Shown piece after piece: positions 40,342 through 48,381 of a stretch of 64,000 nt of DNA. Location of the stretch: NCBI GenBank assembly GCA_963841715.1, contig CAWJDP010000002.1, positions 62,001-126,000 of the forward strand, written 5' to 3'. The position numbers and the translations under genes are program-made. This DNA is from DASPWW01 sp963841715. Lineage in GTDB: Bacteria > Actinomycetota > Thermoleophilia > Solirubrobacterales > 70-9. Within the stretch, counting starts at the first letter, position 1, and every line of letters starts with the position of its first letter. The notes under the pieces are model-generated. The model did no database searches. It had not been told where the DNA came from and saw only the letters and a list, made by a program, of their open reading frames with translations.

Positions 40342-41313
40342 GTGAGCGTTGACCAGGAAAGCAGCCTCGCCGAGCGCCTCGTCGCCGGCGACAAGCGCGC
40401 GCTCGCGCGCGCAATCACCCTGATCGAGAACGGCGATTCCGCGGGCTGGGAGCTGGTACGCGAGGTCTTCCCGCGCACGGGGCGCGCGAGGATCGTCGGG
40501 TTCACCGGCCCTCCCGGGGTCGGCAAGAGCACGCTGATTGGCGCGCTGACGAGTGAGCTGCGCGATGCCGACCGCCAGGTCGGGGTGCTGTCGATCGACC
40601 CCTCGAGCCCGTTCACGCGCGGTGCCCTGCTCGGCGATCGGATCCGGCTCTCCGACCACTTCCTCGACCCGGGTGTGTTCATCCGCTCGATGGCGAGCCG
40701 CGGGGCGCTCGGCGGGCTCGCGGAGGCGGCACTCCAGGCCGCGCTGGTCATGGACGCGTCGGGTAAGGACGACGTCCTGCTCGAGACCGTCGGCGTCGGC
40801 CAGGCGGAGATCGACGTCGTCGATCACGCCGACACGATCGTGCTCGTGCTGATGCCGGGCTCGGGCGACTCGATCCAGGCGCTGAAGGCGGGGGTGATGG
40901 AGATTCCCGACGTGATCGTCGTCAACAAGGCAGATCACCCCTTGACGGAGACGATGGTGCGCGAGGTCAAGACCGTGCTCGCGCTCGGCCCGCAGGTCTC
41001 GTGGAAGGTCCCGGTCCTGCGCACCGAGGCCGCTCGCGGCGAGGGCGTCGCCGAGCTTGCCGAAAAGATCGACGAGCACCGCCGCCACATCGAGGAGGAG
41101 GGCACGCTCGAGGAGCGCCGGGCGCGGAACCTGCGCAACGAGGTGCTCGGGCTCGCAGCGTCGAAGCTGCGCCGCGACCTCGAGGCCGCGGCGGGCGAGG
41201 ATCCCGCCGTCACCGAGCTGCTCGAGCGCGTCGTGCGGCGCGAGATCGATCCCGCGACCGCCGCGCGCGAGGTGCTAGAAAGCGCCAATGACAATGGCCG
41301 AAGCCGACGCTGA
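40342..41313 (+). CDS. meaB: MeaB/ArgK-type G-protein chaperone of B12-dependent acyl-CoA mutases
   Basis: The 323-residue GTPase has Walker A GPPGVGKSTLIGAL near 55-68, a SIDPSSPFTRGALLGDRIRL switch segment, ETVGVGQAEIDVVDHAD (Walker B) and NKAD base recognition. MeaB proteins load and protect adenosylcobalamin on methylmalonyl- or isobutyryl-CoA mutases. A split mutase is encoded 9 kb downstream. It overlaps the PRC-barrel gene by 26 bases. Confidence 0.93.
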   Translation: MSVDQESSLAERLVAGDKRALARAITLIENGDSAGWELVREVFPRTGRARIVGFTGPPGVGKSTLIGALTSELRDADRQVGVLSIDPSSPFTRGALLGDRIRLSDHFLDPGVFIRSMASRGALGGLAEAALQAALVMDASGKDDVLLETVGVGQAEIDVVDHADTIVLVLMPGSGDSIQALKAGVMEIPDVIVVNKADHPLTETMVREVKTVLALGPQVSWKVPVLRTEAARGEGVAELAEKIDEHRRHIEEEGTLEERRARNLRNEVLGLAASKLRRDLEAAAGEDPAVTELLERVVRREIDPATAAREVLESANDNGRSRR

Positions 41314-41701
41314 CCCCGCGGGGGCCCCGGCACTCGAGGAGATCAACGGCTGGCAGGGCTTCAGGCTCGACGAGATCGGCGGCGCCTCGGTCGGAAGGAT
41401 CGAGGGGGCCTACGTCGACGAGCCGAGCGGCGAGCCAGTGTGGCTGATCGTCCGCGTCGGCCGCTTCGGAAGCCACACGCTGGTCCCGGCCGGCGATGCG
41501 GTTGGCGGCGTCGGCCGCGTCTGGGTCCCGTACGCGCGCGATCTGATTCGCGGCGCACCGAAGCTCAACGTAGGCAACGCGCTGGTCCGCGACGAGGAGC
41601 TCGAGCTCTGCGCTCACTTCGGGATCCCCGAGGGGATCGGGCGCGCCGCGCAGGTTGCCGGGCGTGACGCCGAGGCCGCCACCGCCCACCCCGCCTCCTA
41701 G
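41288..41701 (+). CDS. PRC-barrel domain protein
   Basis: The 137-residue protein has a PRC-barrel: GWQGFRLDEIGGASVGRIEG, VDEPSGEPVWLIVRVGR and HTLVPAGDAVGGVGRVWVPY, with a short C-terminal helical region. PRC barrels act as adaptor beta-barrels in RNA processing, photosynthetic and surface-binding proteins; no specific role can be given. It overlaps the end of meaB. Confidence 0.8.
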   Translation: MTMAEADADPAGAPALEEINGWQGFRLDEIGGASVGRIEGAYVDEPSGEPVWLIVRVGRFGSHTLVPAGDAVGGVGRVWVPYARDLIRGAPKLNVGNALVRDEELELCAHFGIPEGIGRAAQVAGRDAEAATAHPAS

Positions 41702-41710
41702 CCGCGGCGC

Positions 41711-42313
41711 TCAGCTCGCGGCGGCGAGCGGCCGCGGGTGCGCGTAATAGAGAGCGACGAGCGCGCACAGGATCAGCGTCGCCGGTGCGCTCACCCACGC
41801 GACCGCGAACGCGAGCAGGTAGCCGCCGTGCCCGATCAGGTTGCGGAGTCGCAGCCCTCGCACTGCCGCGGCGTCGAGGCCGCCGGCGATCAGGCCGCGC
41901 CGCCCTGCGTACTCCCACAGCGCAGTGAAGCTGAGTCCCATCACGAAGTACGTGCCGGCGTAGATCGCGGCGGCGAAGTGCTGGTCGGCGGAGCTGTCGC
42001 GCAGGTGCTCTGCGAGCACAGCGGTCGGCCAGGGCAGGAACGCCACCCACAGCAGCAGGTTGAGGTTTAGGAACATCAGCGCCCGGTCGACGCGCTCGAG
42101 CCGCTGGATCACGGCGTGGTGGTTGACCCAGATGATTCCGATCGTGCCGAATGACACGACGTAGCTCGCAAACGACGGCCACAGGTCGCCGACCTGGTGC
42201 GCGAGGTCGCCACGGCCCTCGGGGATCGCGATCTCGAGCACGAGCAGCGTCGCGGCGATCGCGAACACCCCGTCGGAGAAGCCCTCGACCCTTCCTCGGT
42301 TCACAGGCACCAA
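41711..42313 (-). CDS. TMEM175-family potassium channel-like protein (DUF1211)
   Basis: The 200-residue protein has six predicted helices and the family signature RVEGFSDGVFAIAATLLVLE in helix 1, followed by VNHHAVIQRLERVDR between helices 2 and 3. Bacterial members form tetrameric potassium channels with one such repeat per subunit. It is divergent from the riboswitch-controlled gene. Confidence 0.88.
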   Translation of the reverse strand: MVPVNRGRVEGFSDGVFAIAATLLVLEIAIPEGRGDLAHQVGDLWPSFASYVVSFGTIGIIWVNHHAVIQRLERVDRALMFLNLNLLLWVAFLPWPTAVLAEHLRDSSADQHFAAAIYAGTYFVMGLSFTALWEYAGRRGLIAGGLDAAAVRGLRLRNLIGHGGYLLAFAVAWVSAPATLILCALVALYYAHPRPLAAAS

Positions 42314-42354
42314 CCCACTAACACGTCCCTCACAGTCTGCTAGTCTGCCGCGCG

Positions 42355-42490
42355 TCCTGCTGAAGCACCCGCCACATATTCGCGGGTAGCGGGGGACCCA
42401 AGTCGTTTGGGGCGAGTCGCGGCCCGAGTGCCGCGTAGCGCCAGCTCTTTGGCGCGAGCCCGTCAGCTAACCCCGTAAGCAAGAAAGAGC
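42355..42490 (+). ncRNA. ydaO-type cyclic di-AMP riboswitch
   Basis: The leader contains the hallmark conserved strings of the ydaO aptamer in the right order: GGGGGACCCA at 42391-42400, a GGGGCGAGTC segment, several short hairpins (CCCGC...GCGGG just before, GCGCCAGCTCTTTGGCGC after) and CCCGTCAGCTAACCCCGTAA, ending with GC at 42480. It lies immediately upstream of an Rpf-like cell-wall lytic gene, a known actinobacterial context for this class. High c-di-AMP normally turns such genes off. The outer limits are approximate. Confidence 0.9.
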
Positions 42491-42497
42491 TGAATAC

Positions 42498-42932
42498 GTG
42501 TACGCCCACCGGGCTTTCGAGCCCAAGCTGAAGACAATCGTCGGCCTCGTGACCGCCGCGCTTGCGGTGCTTGCGCTCGCCGCCTCGCCCGTGTCCGCGT
42601 CGAGCGGCGGGATTGGCTCGGACGGCAAGCCCGGCGGCGGCACCGGCAGCAGCAGCTCCAGCAGCAAGTACCAGCGGCTGTGGGACGGCGTCTCCTCGCA
42701 CGACAAGCGCTGGGCGAAGAAAACCAGCAAGTGCGAGTCTGGCGGGAACCCGAAGGCGATTGGCGGCGGCGGCCGCTACCGCGGCGCGTTCCAGTTCATG
42801 AAGCAGACGTGGCGCAACGCCCCGAAGTCACCCGGCGGCGACCCGATCAAGTACGCGTACGCGACCCAGGCCGTGGTCGCTGTCTACACCAAGCACCGCG
42901 ACGGCGCCGGACAGTGGCCGGTCTGCGGCTAG
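42498..42932 (+). CDS. Secreted Rpf-like transglycosylase domain protein
   Basis: The 144-residue product has a signal peptide (IVGLVTAALAVLALAASPVSA), a Gly/Ser-rich linker, and a resuscitation-promoting-factor-like lysozyme fold: KKTSKCESGGNPKAIGGGGR with the catalytic glutamate, GAFQFMKQTWRNAP and a closing GAGQWPVCG. It should cleave peptidoglycan glycan strands outside the cell. It starts at GTG 42498 and is governed by the c-di-AMP riboswitch, linking wall remodelling to osmotic or turgor signalling. Confidence 0.88.
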   Translation: MYAHRAFEPKLKTIVGLVTAALAVLALAASPVSASSGGIGSDGKPGGGTGSSSSSSKYQRLWDGVSSHDKRWAKKTSKCESGGNPKAIGGGGRYRGAFQFMKQTWRNAPKSPGGDPIKYAYATQAVVAVYTKHRDGAGQWPVCG

Positions 42933-42981
42933 CGCAGCCAGCGATCAGCTAGCCACTCAGGATCCGTCCCCGACCGGCTGC

Positions 42982-44124
42982 TCAGCAGCCGAGCTGGCGG
43001 GCAATCACCATCTGCTGGATCTCGTCGGTCCCCTCGCCGATCGTGAGGATCTTTGCGTCGCGGTAGAACCGGCACACCGGGTACTCCTCGATGTATCCGT
43101 AGCCGCCGTGGATCTGGACCGCCTCCTCGCACGCGCGCACCGCGAGCCGGCCGGTCTTCAGCTTCGCCTGCGCGGCGGCGAGCGTGAAGCTCTCGCCGCG
43201 CTCCTTGAGGATCGCGGCCTTGTAGACGAGAAGCCTCGCGGCCTCGATCTCGGCTGAGATGTCGGCGACCTTGCCCTGGATCGCCTGGAACTTCGAGATC
43301 GGCCGCCCGAACGCGCGCCGCTCCTTCGCGTAGGCGAGCGCCTCGTCGAGCGCCCCCTGGGCGAGCCCGACGCCCATCGCCGCTACCCCGATCCGGCCGC
43401 CGTCGAGGATGTGCAGGAACTGCTTGAAGCCGTCCCCGCGCGGGCCGAGCAGGTTGTCCCGCGGGACGCGGCAGTCATCGAAGCTGAGCGGCCGCGTGTC
43501 GGACGCGTGCCAGCCCATCTTCCGGTACGGCTCGCCCTGCTCGTAGCCGGGGGTCCCGTTGGGGACGATGATGTTCGAGATCTCGCCGGAGCCGTTCTCC
43601 CCCGTCCGCGCCGTGATCGTCACGCAGCCCGAGATCTCGGTCCCGGGGTTGGTGATGAACTGCTTCGCGCCGTCGATCACCCACTCCCCGTCGTCGAGTC
43701 GCGCCCGGGTGCGGGTGCTCCCCGCGTCCGAGCCCGCCTCGGGCTCGGTGAGGCCGAAGCTCGAGAGCTTCTGTCCCGAGCACAGCTCGGGCAGCCACTC
43801 CCGCTTCTGCTCGGCCGAGCCCCAGAGGTAGATCGGCATCGTCCCCAGCGAGGTGTGCGAGGCGACGGTGATGCACACCGACGAGTCAACGCGCGCCAGC
43901 TCCTCGACCGCGAGCGCGTAGGAGAGCGTGTCGGCGCCCCCGCCCCCGTACTCCTCGGGGAATGGGATCCCCATCAGGCCGAGCTCGCCGAGCTTGGCGA
44001 TGATCTCGTACGGGAAGCTCTTCGTGCGGTCGAGCTCCTCGGCCACCGGTGCGACCTCCTCGCGCGCGAAGTCGCGCACGGTGCGCTGGATCAGCCGCTG
44101 CTCGTCGCTGAGGTCAAAATCCAC
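42982..44124 (-). CDS. Acyl-CoA dehydrogenase
   Basis: The 380-residue flavoenzyme has the complete family layout: DFDLSDEQRLIQRTVRDFAR, FGLTEPEAGSDAGSTRTRA, KQFITNPGTEISGCVTITA, and the C-terminal AVQIHGGYGYIEEYPVCRFYRD with KILTIGEGTDEIQQMVIARQ. It oxidises acyl-CoA to enoyl-CoA and passes electrons to ETF, encoded at 53.4-55.2 kb. A short- or branched-chain substrate is possible. It is divergent from the SCP2-like gene 22 bases away. Confidence 0.93.
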   Translation of the reverse strand: MDFDLSDEQRLIQRTVRDFAREEVAPVAEELDRTKSFPYEIIAKLGELGLMGIPFPEEYGGGGADTLSYALAVEELARVDSSVCITVASHTSLGTMPIYLWGSAEQKREWLPELCSGQKLSSFGLTEPEAGSDAGSTRTRARLDDGEWVIDGAKQFITNPGTEISGCVTITARTGENGSGEISNIIVPNGTPGYEQGEPYRKMGWHASDTRPLSFDDCRVPRDNLLGPRGDGFKQFLHILDGGRIGVAAMGVGLAQGALDEALAYAKERRAFGRPISKFQAIQGKVADISAEIEAARLLVYKAAILKERGESFTLAAAQAKLKTGRLAVRACEEAVQIHGGYGYIEEYPVCRFYRDAKILTIGEGTDEIQQMVIARQLGC

Positions 44125-44146
44125 GGCGCCAGCTTACGATGCCGCC

Positions 44147-44566
44147 GTGCCCGGCCGCGCGCAGCGACGTCCGCCGGCGGTGCGGCTCGGCCGCACGGTC
44201 GCCAAGGGGATCTCCCCGAGCATGCTCGGCCTCGTCGAGCACGGCGTCACCCGGCGCCCCGAGATCGCGCGCGAGATGCGGGGGCGTGTCGTGCTGCGGT
44301 TCGCGGAGGACTTCTCGCCGGTCCGGATCAGCTTCGGCGCCCGCCGGATCATGGTCGCCGACGGCGACCTGCGCAAGCCCGACGTCGCGATTGCGGGCAG
44401 CCTCCCCGACATCGTCCACTTCGCAACCGCGCCCCACGTGCGGGGCGTCCCGAACCCGGCCCGCGCCAGGGGGCTCGTCGCGCTCGGCCACGTCGCGAGC
44501 CGCCGCGTCCGGGTGAGCGGCGACCGCAGGCTCGCGCGCAAGCTGCTGAGGCTGCTCGCTCTGTAA
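44147..44566 (+). CDS. Small SCP2-like lipid-binding protein
   Basis: From GTG 44147 the product is about 139 residues. It has GRVVLRFAEDFSPVRISFGA and an ADGDLRKPDVAIAGSLPDIV pattern like SCP2 sterol-carrier folds, and a basic C-terminus (SGDRRLARKLLRLL). It is divergent from acyl-CoA dehydrogenase, which suits handling of acyl-CoAs or lipids; this is inferred. Confidence 0.65.
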   Translation: MPGRAQRRPPAVRLGRTVAKGISPSMLGLVEHGVTRRPEIAREMRGRVVLRFAEDFSPVRISFGARRIMVADGDLRKPDVAIAGSLPDIVHFATAPHVRGVPNPARARGLVALGHVASRRVRVSGDRRLARKLLRLLAL

Positions 44567-44590
44567 GGGTCCAGGGGCCGCGCGAGCCGC

Positions 44591-44710
44591 CTACGCGACG
44601 GCCGAGTCTCGCCTCGCGAGCGCCGAGTCGTCGGACGCGCCCCCGACCCCGTCGACGAACGACTTGTCGATCTTGAGGACGTCGATCGGGAACCCGCCGA
44701 CCCAGCGGTC
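44591..44710 (-). pseudogene. Fragment of an EAL (c-di-GMP phosphodiesterase) domain
   Basis: The minus strand reads GFPIDVLKIDKSFVDGVG, then SDDSALARRDSAVA and a stop. The first part is the highly conserved KID motif of EAL domains, followed by the expected helix. Nothing upstream supports the rest of the domain, so this is a short leftover of a GGDEF/EAL gene. It occupies most of the 356-base gap between the SCP2-like gene and the next secreted protein. Confidence 0.75.
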
Positions 44711-44799
44711 GCCCTGGGCGGCCGCGGCGGAAAAGCCCGGCTGTGCGCGCTCGGCGACACCCATCATTCCCGTATCGGCACGCTACCGAGTCCGCCTTA

Positions 44800-44821
44800 C
44801 GTCCAGTTTCCTCACTGGACG
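44800..44821. repeat. Inverted repeat (hairpin) in intergenic region
   Basis: CGTCCAG / CTGGACG, a perfect 7-bp inverted repeat with an 8-base loop, is followed by GCAAGTTTTG. It could be an operator or a weak terminator for transcription entering from the left. Confidence 0.45.
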
Positions 44822-44882
44822 CAAGTTTTGCCCACCTCTGCCGAAGCAGACCGAGAGAAGCGGCTCGGCGGCGGCAGCGAAG

Positions 44883-44912
44883 CCTGTCCTCAGCCGGGGC
44901 CTCAAGGACAGG
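44883..44912 (+). promoter_or_regulatory. Leader hairpin overlapping the Shine-Dalgarno sequence
   Basis: CCTGTCCT pairs perfectly with AGGACAGG (8 bp, 14-base loop). The 3' arm runs into the ribosome site GGAGGG (44911-44916) of the gene starting at 44923, so the structure may limit ribosome access. Confidence 0.5.
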
Positions 44913-44922
44913 AGGGACTCAG

Positions 44923-45609
44923 ATGGCAAGCATCGTTCGAGGAGTGGGGCGCTACTGGGTTGTCGTCGCCGCGCTCGTGGCCGCAATGGCGGGAACGGCG
45001 GTCGCCGGATCAGGCAAGGCCGTGACGAAGAGCAAAGCAAAGAAGATCGCCAGGAACGAGGTCGAGACGCTCGCACCCACCCTCACCGTGGCGAGGGCCG
45101 GGACCGCGGCGAGCGCCGATCAAGCGGGCGCAGCCGACACGGCGCTGAGGGCCGACACGGCGGCGAGGGCCGACACGGCGACGAACGCCACCTCGCTGGG
45201 CGGCGTGGCGGCGAACAACTACACCTCGTCGGCGATGTTCGGCGTGATGCAGAACATCCCCGACGGTCACGCGTCCTACACGCCGTCCGGGATCGTCAAC
45301 GACGGAGGGTTCAATGAGGCTCCGCCGTTCATCGCGCCGACGGACCTGAAGCTGCGCGACCTGACGCTCGTCGCGACCAGCGACGTCGCGCCCGGCGAGA
45401 TCGAGGTAGACGTCTCGGTCGCGAACCCGGGAGGGGCCGATCCGGTCCCCACGCACGTGTGCACGCTGACGAGCGCCGGCGACCAGTGCACGGTCAACGG
45501 GCCGTTCTCGCTCGCTGCGGGGTCGAAGCTACGCCTCGACACGACGGGAACCTCGGTGCCGGGAGGGGCCGGGGAGATCACGTACTCCTACCGGCTCGCC
45601 AGCTCCTAG
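44923..45609 (+). CDS. Secreted repeat protein of the VAG-AHAxTA family
   Basis: The 228-residue product has a signal peptide (YWVVVAALVAAMAGTAVAG), a basic helix KSKAKKIARNEVETLAPTL, an alanine/threonine/aspartate-rich stalk with RADTAARADTATNATSLGG repeats, then a beta-rich C-terminal domain with a C-x8-C pair (CTLTSAGDQC). Related proteins are at 49281 and 53194 and a dead copy at 39304. The function is unknown; a surface-exposed adhesin-like or tail-fibre-like role is only a guess. Confidence 0.75.
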   Translation: MASIVRGVGRYWVVVAALVAAMAGTAVAGSGKAVTKSKAKKIARNEVETLAPTLTVARAGTAASADQAGAADTALRADTAARADTATNATSLGGVAANNYTSSAMFGVMQNIPDGHASYTPSGIVNDGGFNEAPPFIAPTDLKLRDLTLVATSDVAPGEIEVDVSVANPGGADPVPTHVCTLTSAGDQCTVNGPFSLAAGSKLRLDTTGTSVPGGAGEITYSYRLASS

Positions 45610-45633
45610 GCGGTCCGGAACGAAGCGAGTTGC

Positions 45634-45664
45634 GCCGGCGGCCGGCGAGGGGTCAGCCGCCGGC
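45634..45664 (+). terminator. Strong GC hairpin between convergent genes
   Basis: GCCGGCGGC and GCCGCCGGC form a perfect 9-bp stem with a 13-base loop, placed just after the secreted-protein stop and overlapping the last codons of the convergent aminopeptidase. No U-run is present. Confidence 0.4.
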
Positions 45665-47092
45665 GAGCTCGCGAGCCAGCGCGACGAGCAGCCTGACCCC
45701 GTACCCGGTTGGGCCCTTGCCGACGTACTCGCGCCCCACGTCCCACGCCGTGCCGGCGATGTCGAGGTGGGCCCAGGGGCGGTCGTCGACGAACTCCTCG
45801 AGGAACTCGGCAGCGTAGATCGTTCCCGCCTTGCGCTTCTCCGAGGCATTGACGAGGTCCGTGATCGTCCCCGCGGTCAGCTGCTTGAACTCCTCGTGCA
45901 GCGGCAGCCGCCACGCGAGCTCGCCGCTGCGCGAAGCCGCCAGCTCGACCCGCTTCGCCCACTCGTCGTCGTTCGAGATCAGCGCGGCGTAGGTCGATCC
46001 GAGCGCGGTCAGCACCGCGCCTGTCAAGGTCGCGAGGTCGACGATTCGCGCCGCGCCCTGCTCGGCGCAGTAGCTGAGCGCGTCGGCGAGGATCAGCCGG
46101 CCCTCGGCGTCGGTGTTGATGATCTCGACCGTCTTGCCGTTGCGCTGGGTGATGATGTCGCCCGGCTTGAGCGCGGTCCCGCTCGGCATGTTCTCCGTCG
46201 AAGGCACGACCGCGACGACGTCAATCGGGAGCCCGAGCTCCGCGATCGCGGCGACGGCCTCGATCACGACCGCGCCCCCCGACATGTCCATCTTCATCTC
46301 CTGCATCCGCGCCGACGGCTTGATCGAGATCCCGCCCGAGTCGAAGGTGACCGCCTTGCCGACGAGGCCGAGTGGCTCGCTCTCGCCCTCGGCGCCCGTG
46401 TAGCGGAGCACGATCAGCCGCGGCTCCTCCTCGCTTCCCTTCGATACCGCGACCAGCCCGCCCATCTTCGCCTTGGCGATCGCGGCGCGATCCATCGTCT
46501 CGACCTCGACTGCGTCGTGGGCGGCGGCGATCTCGGCCGCGCGCTCGGCGAGGTAGGAGGGGGTGACGACGTTCGACGGCAGGTCCTGGAGCTCGCGGGC
46601 TCGGTTCGCGGCCTCGGCGGCGACGCGCGCGACCTCGGCCTCGGCGGCGAGCTCGCCGGCGCTTCCAAGCAGCGCCAGGCTCTCGACCCGCACGGGGGGA
46701 TCCTCGTCGTCCTGCTTGTAGCGGTCGAAGCGGTAGGAGCCGAGCACGGTGCCCTCGACAAGCGCGGCGCCGATCCCAGCCGCATCGCCCTCCGCCGGGA
46801 GCTCCCAGGCGATCGAGCGGGCCTCGTAGCGCCCCGCCTGCCGTGCCGCGAGCGCAGCGGCGACGCGGGCGCGCTCGGGCTCGAAGTCGTCCTTGGCGCC
46901 GAGGCCGATGACGAGCACCCGCTGCGGCCGCTCCGGCCGCAGCACCGTCAGCTTGCGATATCCCGAGCGCGCGTCGGCGGCTCCCGGGGCGTCCCGAAGC
47001 GCCTCCGGCAGCTCCTCGCCGTCGAACAGGCCGACGCAGACGAGGCCGGCGTCCGCCCCCTCCGGGCCGCTCTCAACGATCTCCACCCGCAC
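45653..47092 (-). CDS. pepA: Leucyl aminopeptidase (M17 family)
   Basis: The 479-residue protein has an N-terminal regulatory domain and a C-terminal catalytic domain with the M17 two-metal motifs: VGKAVTFDSGGISIKPSARM, MDMSGGAVVIEAV, and the signature NTDAEGRLILADALSY. It removes N-terminal residues from peptides as a hexamer in the cytoplasm. It is divergent from thiolase, with 110 bases between. Confidence 0.95.
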   Translation of the reverse strand: MRVEIVESGPEGADAGLVCVGLFDGEELPEALRDAPGAADARSGYRKLTVLRPERPQRVLVIGLGAKDDFEPERARVAAALAARQAGRYEARSIAWELPAEGDAAGIGAALVEGTVLGSYRFDRYKQDDEDPPVRVESLALLGSAGELAAEAEVARVAAEAANRARELQDLPSNVVTPSYLAERAAEIAAAHDAVEVETMDRAAIAKAKMGGLVAVSKGSEEEPRLIVLRYTGAEGESEPLGLVGKAVTFDSGGISIKPSARMQEMKMDMSGGAVVIEAVAAIAELGLPIDVVAVVPSTENMPSGTALKPGDIITQRNGKTVEIINTDAEGRLILADALSYCAEQGAARIVDLATLTGAVLTALGSTYAALISNDDEWAKRVELAASRSGELAWRLPLHEEFKQLTAGTITDLVNASEKRKAGTIYAAEFLEEFVDDRPWAHLDIAGTAWDVGREYVGKGPTGYGVRLLVALARELAGG

Positions 47093-47202
47093 GACGCTCC
47101 CGAGTATATGGCCGCCGCTCTCGCCCCGAGCCGGTCCGCCGCCGCTCGAACCCGCTCGACTAGCATTGACCCCACCCCGTCCCCAACTTCGAAAGGCCGC
47201 GA

Positions 47203-48381
47203 ATGCCCAACACGCTGATCCTCGGCACCGCCCGCACGCCGTTCGGGAAGATGGGCGGTGCGCTCTCCTCGCTCGACGCCACCGATCTCGGCGGGCGGGC
47301 GATCGAGGCCGCCCTCGAGCGCGCCGACGTGCCGGCCGAGAACGTCCAGCAGGTGGTCTTCGGCCAGGTCCTCCAGGCGGGGCAGGGCCAGATCCCGTCG
47401 CGCCAGGCGCAGATCAAGGCGGGGATCGACCGCGAGGTGCCCTCGGAGACGATCAACAAGGTGTGCGCGTCGGGGATGCGCGCGATCGGCCTCGCCGACC
47501 AGGCGATCCGCGCCGGCGACCTCGAGGTCGCCGTCACCGGCGGGATGGAGTCGATGAGCACGGCTCCGTACCTGCTCCCGGGGGCGCGGTTCGGGTTCCG
47601 GATGGGCGACGTTGAGGCGATCGACTCGATGACCCACGACGGGCTCACGAACCCGTTCACCGAGAGGCAGATGATCAACGAGGCAAGCGAGGTCTCGAAC
47701 GAGCTCGAGATCACGCGCGCGGACATGGACCGCTTCGCGGAGCGTTCGCACCGCCTCGCCGCTAGCGCCACGGACGAGGGCCGCCTCGCCGAGGAGATCG
47801 TCGGCGTCCCGGTCAAGGTGAAGAAGGAGGAGCGGGTCGTTGAGGCCGACGAGGCGATCCGGCCCGAGACGACCGTCGAGATCCTCGCGAAGCTGAAGCC
47901 GGTCGGGGGGCCGGACGCGACCCACACCGCGGGCAACGCGCCCGGCGTCAACGACGGCGCCGGCGCCGTCGTCGTCGCCTCCGACGAGTGGGCCGACGGC
48001 CGCGAGCCGCTGGCGCGCGTGCTCGCCTACGGCACCGTCGCCGACGACTTCCCGTACCTGGCGAAGACGCCGGCGCGCGCCGCCAAGCAGGCACTCGACA
48101 AGATCGGCAAGGACCCCGAGGACGTTGATCTTTGGGAGATCAACGAGGCGTTCGCATCGGTCGCGATCAACTCGATGCGGATGCTCGACATCGACGAGGA
48201 CAAGGTGAACGTCAACGGCGGCGCGATCGCGCTCGGCCATCCGATCGGTGCCTCCGGCGCCCGGATCGTCGGTGCGCTGATCCACGAGTTGCGGCGCCGC
48301 GGCGGCGGCCTCGGCTGCGCCGCGATCTGCTCCGGCGGCGGCCAAGGCGACGCCATCGCCCTTGAAGTCAACGGCGCCTAG
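47203..48381 (+). CDS. Acetyl-CoA C-acetyltransferase (thiolase)
   Basis: The 392-residue thiolase has the acylation cysteine in NKVCASGMRAIGLADQAI, GGMESMSTAPYLLPG, and the C-terminal catalytic pair in NVNGGAIALGHPIGASGAR and GLGCAAICSGGGQGDAIAL. It either cleaves 3-ketoacyl-CoA in beta-oxidation or condenses acetyl-CoA. GAAAGG precedes ATG 47203. It overlaps the HAD gene by 20 bases. Confidence 0.95.
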   Translation: MPNTLILGTARTPFGKMGGALSSLDATDLGGRAIEAALERADVPAENVQQVVFGQVLQAGQGQIPSRQAQIKAGIDREVPSETINKVCASGMRAIGLADQAIRAGDLEVAVTGGMESMSTAPYLLPGARFGFRMGDVEAIDSMTHDGLTNPFTERQMINEASEVSNELEITRADMDRFAERSHRLAASATDEGRLAEEIVGVPVKVKKEERVVEADEAIRPETTVEILAKLKPVGGPDATHTAGNAPGVNDGAGAVVVASDEWADGREPLARVLAYGTVADDFPYLAKTPARAAKQALDKIGKDPEDVDLWEINEAFASVAINSMRMLDIDEDKVNVNGGAIALGHPIGASGARIVGALIHELRRRGGGLGCAAICSGGGQGDAIALEVNGA

